DNA of 24,066 nt from Collinsella sp. TF05-9AC (GCF_003438495.1 NZ_QSSH01000020.1:1-24066); one strand, 5' to 3'; counted from the first letter of the stretch, positions 1 to 8,079 are shown. Program-made: numbers and translations. The notes: generated by a model from the letters alone, not told the origin.

Positions 1-196
1 GTGCGGCGGGGGTCCTGCCGTCCTGCGGAAAGATTTGGGGGCAAAGCCCCTGGCCTCCCCTACGTTAGCTTCGCTGACGGCGGCTACAGGGACCTACGCT
101 TTGTAAAAGCGCCGGGCTGATAGTTGCTTTTTATTGGTAGGGGCTCTTGCTAGGTAGGGGCACTTACTAGTGACAGGCTTCGCCTGTGCGCTTGGT
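1..196. other. Non-coding stretch at window edge with short hairpins
   Basis: No convincing gene is visible here. Several small perfect or near-perfect hairpins occur: GGGGC-AAA-GCCCC at 38-50, CGCTTT-GTA-AAAGCG at 97-111 and ACAGGC-TTC-GCCTGT at 173-187. The last lies just beyond the stop codon of the minus-strand gene that ends at 197, so it could help end that transcript, but no T-run follows it on that strand. The stretch may also contain the tail of something outside the window. Confidence 0.4.
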
Positions 197-895
197 TTAC
201 GCTGCGCTGGTTTCTTTGTATTCGAAGACTGGCTCTAGGAGATCTTCGATGTTGCAGTGGAGGGCTTTTGCTATGGCTCTTACGCTTGTTACCGAAGCTT
301 CATTGATGTTTCTCTGGCGCTGCTCGTACATTTGGATTGAGCGGAGTGATACGCCCGATTCGTATGCCAGGTCTTGCTGGGTTTTCTTAAGCCTCTTCCT
401 TGCTAGCGCCAGTTTGGTTTGACGAGGTGTTTTCTTCGCTATATCGCAAACAAGACGCGCCACACGCTCCTCTGAGGCTTCGTGCCAGGGGTAATACATA
501 TTGCACAGCGCATCGAACGGAACGGCATGCAGCAGGTCTTCGAAAGACTCGCCCAGACGCCATTGCAGATATGCCAATATCCAGCCCGTCCAATACTCCG
601 GCGTCTTCTCAAAACGATAGGTGCGGTCCGGTATAGACCCGCTTTGATATCCCGACCTTTCGGCGATAAGTGCGAACAGCTCTACACCTGATTTTCCCGA
701 TACGACCCATGCGTTGCCGCGTTCGAACTCGCGAGCTACACCGCTCAGGCAAAAGAGCTCAGCGACCTCGGACCCTTCCGCTCCATAGTCGTTCACGGCA
801 TAGTCAAAGCAGTCGCCAAGGTTGTTCATTGCATCCTCAAGGTAGTAGACGGGATATGTCCTACTCGGCCCACAATCCGTTAACTCTTGGATCAT
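197..895 (-). CDS. Helix-turn-helix protein, probable antitoxin/partner of the DUF3990 gene
   Basis: This 232-residue protein has two parts. Residues about 19-150 form an all-alpha-looking region of a type I recall beside DUF3990 genes (YLEDAMNNLG, then FCLSGVAREFERGN and SGKSGVEL). Residues about 157-220 form an XRE-type helix-turn-helix (LALARKRLKKTQQDLAYESG, then VSLRSIQMYEQRQRNIN), so the protein probably binds DNA. Its start overlaps the end of the DUF3990 gene by 35 nt, so the two are co-transcribed and likely translationally coupled. ATG at 895 has GGAGG about 10 nt upstream and keeps the YLEDAMNNLG segment. ATG at 829 has a closer GAGG with 5-nt spacing and is a possible alternative start. 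Inference: it neutralises the partner and represses the operon through the double palindrome at 1563-1609. The family assignment of the N-terminal part comes from memory of similar proteins, not from a search. Confidence 0.75.
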   Translation of the reverse strand: MIQELTDCGPSRTYPVYYLEDAMNNLGDCFDYAVNDYGAEGSEVAELFCLSGVAREFERGNAWVVSGKSGVELFALIAERSGYQSGSIPDRTYRFEKTPEYWTGWILAYLQWRLGESFEDLLHAVPFDALCNMYYPWHEASEERVARLVCDIAKKTPRQTKLALARKRLKKTQQDLAYESGVSLRSIQMYEQRQRNINEASVTSVRAIAKALHCNIEDLLEPVFEYKETSAA

Positions 896-1544
896 TTAAA
901 TCAACCCTCCCTGCCATTAAATCCCTAATGTAGACACCCTCAGAGTCGAATCCATTCACAGTTTCCAAGTACTTGCGCCGCGCGTTCTGCTCTCGCTTAA
1001 AGCGCTTGGGATAATGCTCAGATCCCAACGCTTGCTTCCATTCGCAGAATCTGATTGCTGAGAACGCACGCTCACTCATAAGCGCATATTGAATGCCCAA
1101 ATCCCCCAAAAACATAATGCGCTGCAATTGCCTGAGCGAAATCATGCCGTTGACAAACTGTCTTGCAAACGAGAAATAGGAATCGTCTGCACGATAGCCT
1201 CGAATAACGTCATAGGGAGAAATATCAATCAGGCAGTTATCCAGCAGATAACGAAGTCCTTCGCGCGCTAGCGGTGTCGAAACATTGAACTCCCTATTGT
1301 TAGCCAAAATCGCAAGCCAATTGAGGATTGAAAACTCCCCGGACTCCAAATCCAAGACCGCGAGACCATCAATATCGAGCTCATATCGATTCGCGATACC
1401 ATCGGACTCGGTCCGACATGCCCACTCCATTGCCATTTCCTCATGTGGCGTGCAATAAAACCCACACCCATAGTCATTGAATTGTCTGCATTTATCCAAC
1501 GACGGATGCTCGACAACAACCTCCGACCCGTGCCAAAGCTCCAT
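861..1544 (-). CDS. DUF3990 family protein, ADP-ribosyltransferase-like probable toxin
   Basis: The product is 227 residues from ATG 1544, which has GGAGG 5 nt upstream. An in-frame TTG at 1556 lies inside that Shine-Dalgarno region and is unlikely. The N-terminus MELWHGSEVVVEHPSL followed by DYGCGFYCTPHEEMAMEWAC matches the DUF3990 pattern: a W/YHGS motif, then a D-x-G-x-GFY block, then an A-x-x-WA block. DUF3990 belongs to the ADP-ribosyltransferase clan. A later segment (LGDLGIQYALMSERAFSAIRF) resembles the family's conserved C-terminal Q-Y/F motif. It is cytosolic, with no signal peptide or membrane segment. The module sits between engB and the window edge and is less GC-rich than its neighbours, which suggests acquisition. 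Toxicity, NAD use and target are inferred from the clan and from the coupled HTH gene; no target can be deduced. Confidence 0.72.
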   Translation of the reverse strand: MELWHGSEVVVEHPSLDKCRQFNDYGCGFYCTPHEEMAMEWACRTESDGIANRYELDIDGLAVLDLESGEFSILNWLAILANNREFNVSTPLAREGLRYLLDNCLIDISPYDVIRGYRADDSYFSFARQFVNGMISLRQLQRIMFLGDLGIQYALMSERAFSAIRFCEWKQALGSEHYPKRFKREQNARRKYLETVNGFDSEGVYIRDLMAGRVDLNDPRVNGLWAE

Positions 1545-1562
1545 ATCGACCTCCAAACAAAA

Positions 1563-1609
1563 ATATCACCCCAGTGATAGTGTAGCAATAACTATCACTG
1601 AGGTGATAT
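1563..1609 (-). promoter_or_regulatory. Double-palindrome operator of the DUF3990/HTH operon, also terminator-like for engB
   Basis: A 19-bp arm (1563-1581) is repeated inverted at 1591-1609 with 18 of 19 matches and a 9-bp spacer. Each arm is itself a palindrome, TATCAC-N4-GTGATA, at 1564-1579 and 1593-1608. Four TATCAC half-sites therefore sit in two operators about 29 bp centre to centre. The element ends about 18 bp before the DUF3990 start codon, a normal place for autoregulation by the HTH partner. Read on the minus strand, the long stem is followed directly by TTTTTGTTT, so it also resembles a Rho-independent terminator at the end of engB. Which role dominates cannot be told from sequence. 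Confidence 0.75.
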
Positions 1610-1645
1610 AGATAGATGCAAACTATCGCCTGCCAAGAGCCCTTA

Positions 1646-2236
1646 TTAGAGGCAAGCCTCGGCGATGCGGCGCTTGAGTTCGTCGATGCCGGTGCCGGTT
1701 TGGGAGCTTGTGATGATTACGTTCTCGGCCGGGACGTTGAGCTGCTTTTTGATGGCTGCTGCCTGGCGGGCCTGCTGGGTGCGGCTGAGCTTGTCGGCCT
1801 TGGTGAGGCAGACGATAAAGTTGAATTCGTTGCCCTGCAGGTAGTCGATCATGTCATGGTCGAGCTTGCTGGGGTCGTGACGAATATCCACCAGCGACAC
1901 GACCAGGTTAAAGCTGCGCTCCGAGTCGAAGAAGTCGCCGATGAGCTCAGCCCAGCGGTCGCGCTCGGCCTTGGAACGACGGGCGAAACCATAACCCGGC
2001 AGGTCGACAAAGTGCACGTCGTCAGCCTCAAAGAAGTTGATGTTGCTCGTCTTGCCCGGTGTGCTCGAGACCTTGACGAGGTTCTTGCGGCCAAAAAGCT
2101 TGTTCATGATCGACGACTTGCCCACGTTGGAGCGGCCGACGAAGCTCACCTCGGGGCAGGTGGACTCGGGAATCTGCGAAACCTTGCCATAGCTGGCAAC
2201 GAACTTGGCAAGCTGGTAGTTAATGGAATCGGCCAT
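1646..2236 (-). CDS. engB: Ribosome biogenesis GTP-binding protein EngB (YsxC/YihA)
   Basis: This 196-residue TrmE-Era-EngA-EngB type GTPase is needed for large ribosomal subunit assembly. The G1 P-loop GRSNVGKSS is at residues 34-42, the G2 threonine lies in STPGKT, the G3 DLPGYG is at 78-83, the G4 TKAD is at 145-148, and a SSQTG segment serves as G5. Length is normal for the family. The open frame extends about 43 codons further upstream, but ATG 2236 is chosen because AAGGAG lies 5 nt before it and MADSINYQLAKF resembles a typical EngB N-terminus. The gene follows mtnN with a 38-nt gap and is probably co-transcribed with it. Confidence 0.95.
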   Translation of the reverse strand: MADSINYQLAKFVASYGKVSQIPESTCPEVSFVGRSNVGKSSIMNKLFGRKNLVKVSSTPGKTSNINFFEADDVHFVDLPGYGFARRSKAERDRWAELIGDFFDSERSFNLVVSLVDIRHDPSKLDHDMIDYLQGNEFNFIVCLTKADKLSRTQQARQAAAIKKQLNVPAENVIITSSQTGTGIDELKRRIAEACL

Positions 2237-2274
2237 GGACACTCCTTGGTCGTAGGTTCTTACAAAAGAGCGCG

Positions 2275-3015
2275 CTAATAGATAGCAGCGATACGGCGAA
2301 CGATATCGAGCGTAATGCCACTCGCGGTGCGAGCATACTCGAACAGGTCGAACTCGCGGTCGCAAATCGCATCGTACGCCTCATCACAATTATCGCTGAT
2401 AGCGCGCAGCACCAGGCAATCGACACCATTTTTAGTTGCGACATGGGCAATCGCCGCGCCCTCCATGCCGACACAATCGGCATGCGTCGCCTCGATAGCG
2501 TCGTTGCGCATGGCAGCGCCCGTCACAAAACGGTTGCCCGTGGCAATCGTACCGACCAGGAACTGCTTTGCGCCCTCGTTCGAGGCGGCTGCATTTGTCG
2601 AAGCGTTGACAAAGCCACGCTCAGAAAGCACATCGGCAGCAATATCGACCAGCGCAGGCGTCGAGCCAAACTCCTCGAGCCCCGGTGCAGACTCGGCGAT
2701 AAGCGCGGTATCGGTATCCAGATAGCGCAGGCGTTTGCCGATGACCACGTCGTCGATATGGAGCTTGGGGTTCAAACCGCCCGCAATGCCCGAAAACACA
2801 ACAGCCTGCGGAGCATACTTGCTAATGAGGTGCTGTGTTGCAGCGGCGGCGTTCACCGTGCCCATGCCCGCCGTTGTGGCGACAACTGTCAGGCCGTCGA
2901 GCTCACCGCTCACAACGGTCAAGCCTGCCTCCCGTGCCTCGCAAACGTCGCTCAGCTCTTCCTTAATCTGCATGATCTCTTTTTCGAGCGCACCGATAAT
3001 CGCGATGGTAGCCAT
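2275..3015 (-). CDS. mtnN: 5'-methylthioadenosine/S-adenosylhomocysteine nucleosidase
   Basis: This 246-residue enzyme cleaves the glycosidic bond of MTA and SAH in the methionine salvage and activated methyl cycles. The N-terminus MATIAIIGALEKE matches the MTAN family, with E13 in the place of the catalytic Glu12 of the E. coli enzyme. Further motifs are SGIAGGLNP (residues 75-83), GMEGAAIAHV with the ribose-binding Glu185, and RAISDN with the catalytic Asp208. ATG 3015 with an upstream GGGG is preferred over an in-frame TTG four codons earlier. engB follows 38 nt downstream, so the two probably share a transcript. Confidence 0.93.
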   Translation of the reverse strand: MATIAIIGALEKEIMQIKEELSDVCEAREAGLTVVSGELDGLTVVATTAGMGTVNAAAATQHLISKYAPQAVVFSGIAGGLNPKLHIDDVVIGKRLRYLDTDTALIAESAPGLEEFGSTPALVDIAADVLSERGFVNASTNAAASNEGAKQFLVGTIATGNRFVTGAAMRNDAIEATHADCVGMEGAAIAHVATKNGVDCLVLRAISDNCDEAYDAICDREFDLFEYARTASGITLDIVRRIAAIY

Positions 3016-3093
3016 ACCATTCCCCAAACCTATACGAAATTCTCAACCAAGGTATGGTACCAGCATTTTGTTTGACCTCGCCAAACGAACACG

Positions 3094-4212
3094 CTAAGCC
3101 AGTGCAGCTCGCGTATCAAACAGAGCCTTTGCAATCGCAGCCGTAACCTCGCTCGAACGGTCGCTCGATGGCATCGATGTCATGACGCTCATGACATAGG
3201 TACGGCCATCGATGTCGATGAGGCCTGCATCGCATGTCGAATAGTAGCCGTCCTCGCTGATCCAACCCGCTTTGTTGCGCACCAAGACCTGATCGTCCGC
3301 AATGCCATCGCGAATAAACGAGCGCGATGTTGATGCCAAAAGGCCTGACAACCACTGTGAAGTCTCGGTATCCATGCTCAGATACTCGCTCATCTCGCGC
3401 CATAACCTCGCAGAAGTGCGCGGGCAGTAGGTCGGAAAATCACTCATCGGATTCAGTGCCGTTTCGTCATCAACACCCAGATTGGCAATCCAATCCTCAT
3501 AGCCATCATGGTCAAACGCCGCGCGTAACGCGATAAACGAATCGTTGTCTGAGTTGGCGACGGCATTCTCGATAAGGTCGCGCACCGTCTGCCAGCCCAT
3601 GCTGCAACCACCATACGTGGCTAAAGGCCCATCGAGCGACACCCGCCCCGATTCGACCAACGTCTCACAAATATAGAGCGCATACAGCGCTTTGTAGCTG
3701 CTCGCTCCATACACCTCGACATCGGCGTTATACGTCACGCCCCTACCGCTCGATAGGTCGTAGAACACTACACCCACGTCGCCCAGCTCCTGCGCCCGAC
3801 ACAGGGCATCCTGGAGCGAGGCAAGGCTCTCATCCTCCAAGGCAGGAGTCTTGTTATCCACCAACGAGAAGGTCCGAACGGTATCACCCGAAGGGATATC
3901 GTTGAAGTCCGCCTTCGAAAGTCTCGTCTTGAGATCTGCCGTCGACAGAGCTTGATCTGCCGACGCTTTGGACTTTGAAACCTTCTCGTTTTGCAGCTGT
4001 ACCGTTGACGCATCTGGGCGCACCGTTCGCTCCGAGGCGTAGGTTTTAACGGTAATTCCGAGGATAATAACCGCCGACGTTAGCATCCCAATGGCGGCAA
4101 TCTTCCTCACGCGGATGCGAGCGCCGGCAAGGCCACGCGAAGACGTGCCCTTCGTCTTATATCTGCTGCCATGCTGCGGCACATACTCGTCCCGCGATGC
4201 GATGTTTCGCAC
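3094..4212 (-). CDS. Membrane-anchored serine hydrolase, class A beta-lactamase fold
   Basis: The product is 372 residues. A basic N-terminal tail (1-37) precedes one hydrophobic segment (about 38-58, KIAAIGMLTSAVIILGITV), giving a single-pass anchor with the catalytic domain outside. A linker of about 60 residues follows. The hydrolase domain then shows S171-x-x-K174 (SSYK), the SDN triad at 221-223, and KAG at 314-316 where penicillin-binding enzymes usually have KTG. This is the class A beta-lactamase/D-Ala-D-Ala peptidase layout, so it probably acts on peptidoglycan or beta-lactams. No Glu166-type motif was identified with certainty, so resistance is not claimed. The GTG start at 4212 has AGGAG 5 nt upstream. 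It lies alone, downstream of a 264-bp gap, and no clear terminator separates it from mtnN. Confidence 0.82.
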   Translation of the reverse strand: MRNIASRDEYVPQHGSRYKTKGTSSRGLAGARIRVRKIAAIGMLTSAVIILGITVKTYASERTVRPDASTVQLQNEKVSKSKASADQALSTADLKTRLSKADFNDIPSGDTVRTFSLVDNKTPALEDESLASLQDALCRAQELGDVGVVFYDLSSGRGVTYNADVEVYGASSYKALYALYICETLVESGRVSLDGPLATYGGCSMGWQTVRDLIENAVANSDNDSFIALRAAFDHDGYEDWIANLGVDDETALNPMSDFPTYCPRTSARLWREMSEYLSMDTETSQWLSGLLASTSRSFIRDGIADDQVLVRNKAGWISEDGYYSTCDAGLIDIDGRTYVMSVMTSMPSSDRSSEVTAAIAKALFDTRAALA

Positions 4213-4415
4213 GTGGTCTCCTGACTGCCACCGTTTATATACGAGCAGTATGATACCGAGCAGGCATTTCTTTCCAAAGATATTCAGCGGCGTTTAAGGT
4301 GTCTTTAAAGAAACCACAAGCGTATTTATCCAAATGGCACGATTCTGTTGCGCATCTCACCGCAACCCAGAGAGCAGTCTTTTAAGGACGGGGCTCTTTA
4401 GCAATCAACTAGGTG

Positions 4416-4460
4416 CCCAGGGGCACTCATTTAAGTCTGTCCCCAATGAGTGCCCTTGGG
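4416..4460. repeat. Palindromic intergenic repeat (REP-like)
   Basis: An 11-bp perfect inverted repeat, GGGCACTCATT at 4421-4431 and AATGAGTGCCC at 4445-4455, extends to 16 bp with one G-T wobble (4416-4431 and 4445-4460). The 13-nt loop is TAAGTCTGTCCCC. It lies just past the pflA stop codon and could act as a terminator, although no T-run follows on either strand. The motif resembles dispersed palindromes that I recall near bacterial REP-associated transposases. That link is from memory only. Confidence 0.6.
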
Positions 4461-4476
4461 GAACGAAAATGGCATG

Positions 4477-5295
4477 CTATCCGATAGCGTTTTTGAGCTC
4501 CGCACGGCGCTTTTTCATGCCGGTCATAACGGCATTGCGCAACTCGGGCATGCGCGCGGTATCCATCTGGGGCACGCCCTCGAGCTTATAGGGAATGCCC
4601 AGTTGCTCGTACTTGACGACACCCATCGTGTGATACGGCAGCATTTCCAGGCCCACCACGTTGTGCCATGGAGCGATCAGGCGACCGAGTGCCTCGCACT
4701 CCTCCACCGTGTCGGTAATGCCCGGCACCACCACGTGACGGATAACGACCTTGATCCTGCGCCGCGCCAGCTCATCGCCAAACGCCAGGATGCGTGCGGG
4801 ATCACAACCGGTCAGCTTTTTATGCTCGACCGGGTCGGCATGCTTAATATCGAGCAGTACCATGTCGGTCTCGTTGAGCACGGCATCGAACTTCTCGGGA
4901 TGCTGAGGGTCGAAGGCGTAGCCACAGCTATCCAGGCAGGTATGCACGCGGCCATCGGGGTTGTTGTGCATTGCACGGAACAGGTCGGCCAAAAACTCAG
5001 GCTGTAGGAGCGGCTCGCCACCCGAAACCGTAATGCCGCCGCTGCGATAGAACTCATGGTTGCTCTGGAACTCGTCCATCAGGTGCTCGACTGTCACCAT
5101 GGTGCCGCCGTTAACAGACCAGGTATCGGGATTGTGGCAATACGCACAGCGCATGGGACAGCCTTGGACAAACACTACGAAGCGGATGCCGGGTCCGTCG
5201 ACCGTACCCATCGTTTCAATCGAATGTACGCGGCCCAGGGCAAACGCGGAGTCCTCGGGACGAGCGTCCACACCCTCGAGCGTCATCTCAGCCAT
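4477..5295 (-). CDS. pflA: Pyruvate formate-lyase-activating enzyme (radical SAM)
   Basis: This iron-sulfur radical SAM enzyme uses S-adenosylmethionine to place the glycyl radical on pyruvate formate-lyase. The cluster motif C-x3-C-x2-C is seen in GCPMRCAYCHNPDTW (Cys 46, 50 and 53 from ATG 5295). SGGEPLLQPEF follows as the SAM-binding GGE motif, then LDIKH, and VVPGITDT and EMLPYHTMG typical of PflA. The product from ATG 5295 is 272 residues. ATG 5316 would add seven residues but has no Shine-Dalgarno sequence, whereas 5295 has AAGG about 8 nt upstream. It stands alone about 7 kb from the two pyruvate formate-lyase genes at 12532-14920, which it should activate. Its substrate here would be a separate small radical protein, which is unusual. 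Confidence 0.94.
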   Translation of the reverse strand: MAEMTLEGVDARPEDSAFALGRVHSIETMGTVDGPGIRFVVFVQGCPMRCAYCHNPDTWSVNGGTMVTVEHLMDEFQSNHEFYRSGGITVSGGEPLLQPEFLADLFRAMHNNPDGRVHTCLDSCGYAFDPQHPEKFDAVLNETDMVLLDIKHADPVEHKKLTGCDPARILAFGDELARRRIKVVIRHVVVPGITDTVEECEALGRLIAPWHNVVGLEMLPYHTMGVVKYEQLGIPYKLEGVPQMDTARMPELRNAVMTGMKKRRAELKNAIG

Positions 5296-5413
5296 TCCCG
5301 CTACCTTGCCTCTCATTGGTTTTAGTTACATAAATGCCAGAGCCATTCTAGCCCATACGCATGATGGTGAAACGGTTTAGTGGTCAATTGGGTTGTTCTA
5401 TTTGGCCCCACAC

Positions 5414-5450
5414 AAAAGCGGCAGGAAGGTTGTCACAACCCACCCGCCGC
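5414..5450 (-). terminator. Rho-independent terminator after degV
   Basis: On the minus strand a GC-rich stem of about 15 bp closes on GTTG-TGA-CAAC, with GCGGC/GCCGC at its base and one T-T mismatch. It is followed by TTTTGTG. It lies about 30 bp beyond the degV stop codon at 5482. Confidence 0.75.
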
Positions 5451-5481
5451 CGAGGCAATAGATATCGATAGACACCAGGCC

Positions 5482-6336
5482 TTACGCCTTAAGCGTAAGC
5501 ACCGCGCCGAAGGCGGTCGGGCCGCAATGGCTCGAGATGACGCCGCCGACCTGAGTCCAGGTAACGTCCTTAAAGCCAAGATCGTGTGCATAGACTTCCA
5601 TGTCGTCGCGCAACTCCTCGGAAAGACCCACCGAATACGCCAGGCCAATATGCGAGTAGTCGATCTCGCCCTTCGCAACCATGTGGTCAATAAAGGCACG
5701 GGCGCACTTGAGCATAGAGCCGCGGAACTTCTTGGTCGCCACAAACTTACCGCCCGTTACCTCAATGCAGGGCTTAATCTTGAGCAGGTGGGCGCCAAGG
5801 AACGCGACGTTGGACAGACGACCGCCCGCCTTAAGAAAGGCTAGGTCGGTAGGAACAAAGCCCAGCAGCACACGGTCCATGACGGAGTTCGTAAATGCAA
5901 AGATCTCGTCGACGGTGGCATCGGGGTGAGCCTCGATGTATTTGGCGGTCTCGACGACAACAAGCGACTGGCCTACCGAGACAAAGCGCGTGTCCATGGA
6001 GAACACGTAGTCGCGCCCCTGGGCCGCAATCTTTGAGGACTGATGCGAACAGGTCGTGGCCTCGGAATATGCAAGATGCAAAATAGTCGCGTCGGGCTGC
6101 TCAGCGTGAATGCGGTCGTACACGTGAGCAAAATCCGCAGGTGCGCAGCCGCTGGTCTTGGGCATCACGCCAAACTCGTTGCAGCGCGAATAAATCTCGA
6201 GCGGATCGATCGAGCCGTCCTCGACGGTCTCGTCACCAATCGTGACATGCATAGGCACGCGCACGATGCCGTAGCGCTCGCAGAGCTCCGGCGTCACATC
6301 CGACCCAGACTCAACCACGATTACGTACTTGCCCAT
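5482..6336 (-). CDS. degV: DegV family fatty-acid-binding protein
   Basis: The product is 284 residues from ATG 6336. The open frame runs 37 codons further upstream, but those residues are Arg-rich and unlike the family, and MGKYVIVVESGSDVT is a typical DegV start. Family features are the ESGSDVTPEL opening, TSGCAPADF, YSEATTCSHQSSKIAA, the D-x-R-x-V-S-x-G-Q segment (MDTRFVSVGQ) and LAFLKAGGRLSN. DegV/FakB proteins bind a fatty acid and, in Firmicutes, hand it to the FakA kinase for phospholipid synthesis. No fakA is in the window. The Shine-Dalgarno sequence is weak (GATGGG, well upstream). The gene is monocistronic, with a terminator downstream. Confidence 0.92.
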   Translation of the reverse strand: MGKYVIVVESGSDVTPELCERYGIVRVPMHVTIGDETVEDGSIDPLEIYSRCNEFGVMPKTSGCAPADFAHVYDRIHAEQPDATILHLAYSEATTCSHQSSKIAAQGRDYVFSMDTRFVSVGQSLVVVETAKYIEAHPDATVDEIFAFTNSVMDRVLLGFVPTDLAFLKAGGRLSNVAFLGAHLLKIKPCIEVTGGKFVATKKFRGSMLKCARAFIDHMVAKGEIDYSHIGLAYSVGLSEELRDDMEVYAHDLGFKDVTWTQVGGVISSHCGPTAFGAVLTLKA

Positions 6337-6612
6337 TATTATCACGACCCATCTCGACGTTGGCTTTTCAATACATGACACGCGCCGCCGCACTGTTGCA
6401 CAACGGCGTCCAAGCGCCAAAGAGACGCCGCCCCTTGCGCACAACAAAGGACAGCGTCTCCCTGGAAAACTCCGTGCTTATCTGAGATTCTACACGGTTT
6501 ATTAAGGAGTGTTACTTATTCCGCAAACGGTCGCTATACGCGATAAGCGGTAGCTGGCCGCGGCAACTGCGACACATTCCGCCCAACAAGTCCAATCGTG
6601 CTCCATGCACGG

Positions 6613-8055
6613 TTAATGAGCGAGGCGGTAGAAATCCATCGACGCCGCACCCTCGGCGTGCAGCTCCATCGCCGGAACCGCCGGCGAATAGGTACGGCTC
6701 GTAAGTGCCGCCTCGCCACCGTTGGCAAAAATCTCGACCATCGTAGTGTCCGAAAGCACGCGCAGGTCGCGAAGTTCGCCGAGCTCGATCGACCTCTGGT
6801 CGCGTCCATAGCCTTCGTCGCCCATATCGAGGGTAAGCATCCCGTCCGTATAACGCACAAAGACACCCTTGCGGATTTCGAGCTCGATCATCTTGGCTCC
6901 CTCGCAGGAAACCACGACATCAAACAGGCGTCCCGGCTCCTCAACGGTCTCACCGCCTACAGCACGAACGCAATCGCCGCGCATCCTCTCAATCTCGTGC
7001 GCCGGCCACTGGCAGAGCTTACCATCGCGCATGCTCAGCTCTCGCGGCACCGTCAACGCGCACTGCCACCCGCGCGCCACCGTCGGGTTTTCCGCCGTCG
7101 CATCGGGGCAACCCGACCATCCGATCATCAATCGCCGGCCTGCAGCATCCTCAAAGGACTGCGGAGCATAGAAATCAAAACCGGCATCGACCATCGGGGG
7201 CATGCCCTTCCCGACGATTTTAAAGCTCGGCGCCTCCCAATCGGCCTCGATGGGGAACCACACGCACTGATGCGGATTGCGGTAACGCCAACCATCGGCA
7301 GGCACACCCTGCGGACAGCAAACGAGAATAAGCTCGCCATCAAGCTCAAACAGATCAGGGCACTCCCACATAAAGCCAAACTTCTCGCCCAGCTCAATGC
7401 GCGTCGCATAGCTCCAGACCCCTAAATCACGCGAAGTATAGACAAGCACGCAGCCACGGTCGTCTTTCGTACGAGCGCCCAGAACCATGTAGTAGATACC
7501 ATCGTGCTCAAGGATCTTGGGGTCGCGCACGTGCGTACCGATATCGTCGGGGTAATCGACTGGTCCAACAGCCATGCGCTTCTCGCCCAATTCGTCGGGA
7601 TTCTCGGCAACCATATGAATCTGGTTTTGCTCACGGCCCGTCAACACGTAGTCGTAATCATCGCGGTCAAAATGCTTGACGTTGCCGGTATAGAAGTAGT
7701 GAATCTTGCCATCACGTACAAAGGCAGAACCAGAATACGCTCCGCTCGAATCCAAATCGGAATCGGGGAACAGCACGGGGCCGTGATTCTCGTACGTCAC
7801 AAAATCCTTTGTCGTCAGATGGTTCCAAAGCACTGGACCGCCATGCGCAGCATCGAACGGATCGTATTGATGATAGATGTGATACGTATCACCAATCTGA
7901 ACCAAACCGTTGGGGTCGTTGAGCCAGCCAAGCTCAGGCTCCACATGGAACAGAAGCCTATCGGGGTCGGACGCGATGCGAGCCGCCGTCTCATCCTGTC
8001 CGACACGCCACTGCTCATAGTCCGCGCGTGTCACCTTGTTTTTTTGATTTAACAT
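6613..8055 (-). CDS. scrB: Sucrose-6-phosphate hydrolase / beta-fructosidase, GH32
   Basis: This 480-residue cytosolic GH32 enzyme has no signal peptide. The three catalytic motifs are intact: WLNDPNG with nucleophile Asp47, RDPK with transition-state stabiliser Asp178, and ECPD with acid/base Glu231. FYTGNVK and the C-terminal beta-sandwich region are also present, and length is typical of ScrB. It probably splits sucrose-6-phosphate delivered by the PTS permease encoded just upstream into glucose-6-phosphate and fructose. It could also act on short fructo-oligosaccharides. It is the last gene of the fructan/sucrose unit. A 101-bp gap with a strong hairpin separates it from the permease gene, so its expression may differ from that of the upstream genes. 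A GAGAAAG sequence upstream of ATG 8055 serves as a modest ribosome-binding site. Confidence 0.93.
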   Translation of the reverse strand: MLNQKNKVTRADYEQWRVGQDETAARIASDPDRLLFHVEPELGWLNDPNGLVQIGDTYHIYHQYDPFDAAHGGPVLWNHLTTKDFVTYENHGPVLFPDSDLDSSGAYSGSAFVRDGKIHYFYTGNVKHFDRDDYDYVLTGREQNQIHMVAENPDELGEKRMAVGPVDYPDDIGTHVRDPKILEHDGIYYMVLGARTKDDRGCVLVYTSRDLGVWSYATRIELGEKFGFMWECPDLFELDGELILVCCPQGVPADGWRYRNPHQCVWFPIEADWEAPSFKIVGKGMPPMVDAGFDFYAPQSFEDAAGRRLMIGWSGCPDATAENPTVARGWQCALTVPRELSMRDGKLCQWPAHEIERMRGDCVRAVGGETVEEPGRLFDVVVSCEGAKMIELEIRKGVFVRYTDGMLTLDMGDEGYGRDQRSIELGELRDLRVLSDTTMVEIFANGGEAALTSRTYSPAVPAMELHAEGAASMDFYRLAH

Positions 8056-8079
8056 CGCCGTTGACTTTCTCGTCTATGG

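Noticed and set aside
4213..4415. Promoter TTGGAA-16 bp-TATCAT on the minus strand before the serine hydrolase
   Set aside because: The hexamers are weak and an alternative TATAAA lies nearby, so no single promoter could be supported.
6337..6612. Terminator for the fructan operon between the hydrolase gene and degV
   Set aside because: Only a 5-bp stem (CGTGC/GCACG, 6597-6611) without a T-run, and a GGCGTC/GACGCC pair at 6405-6429, were seen. Neither is convincing.
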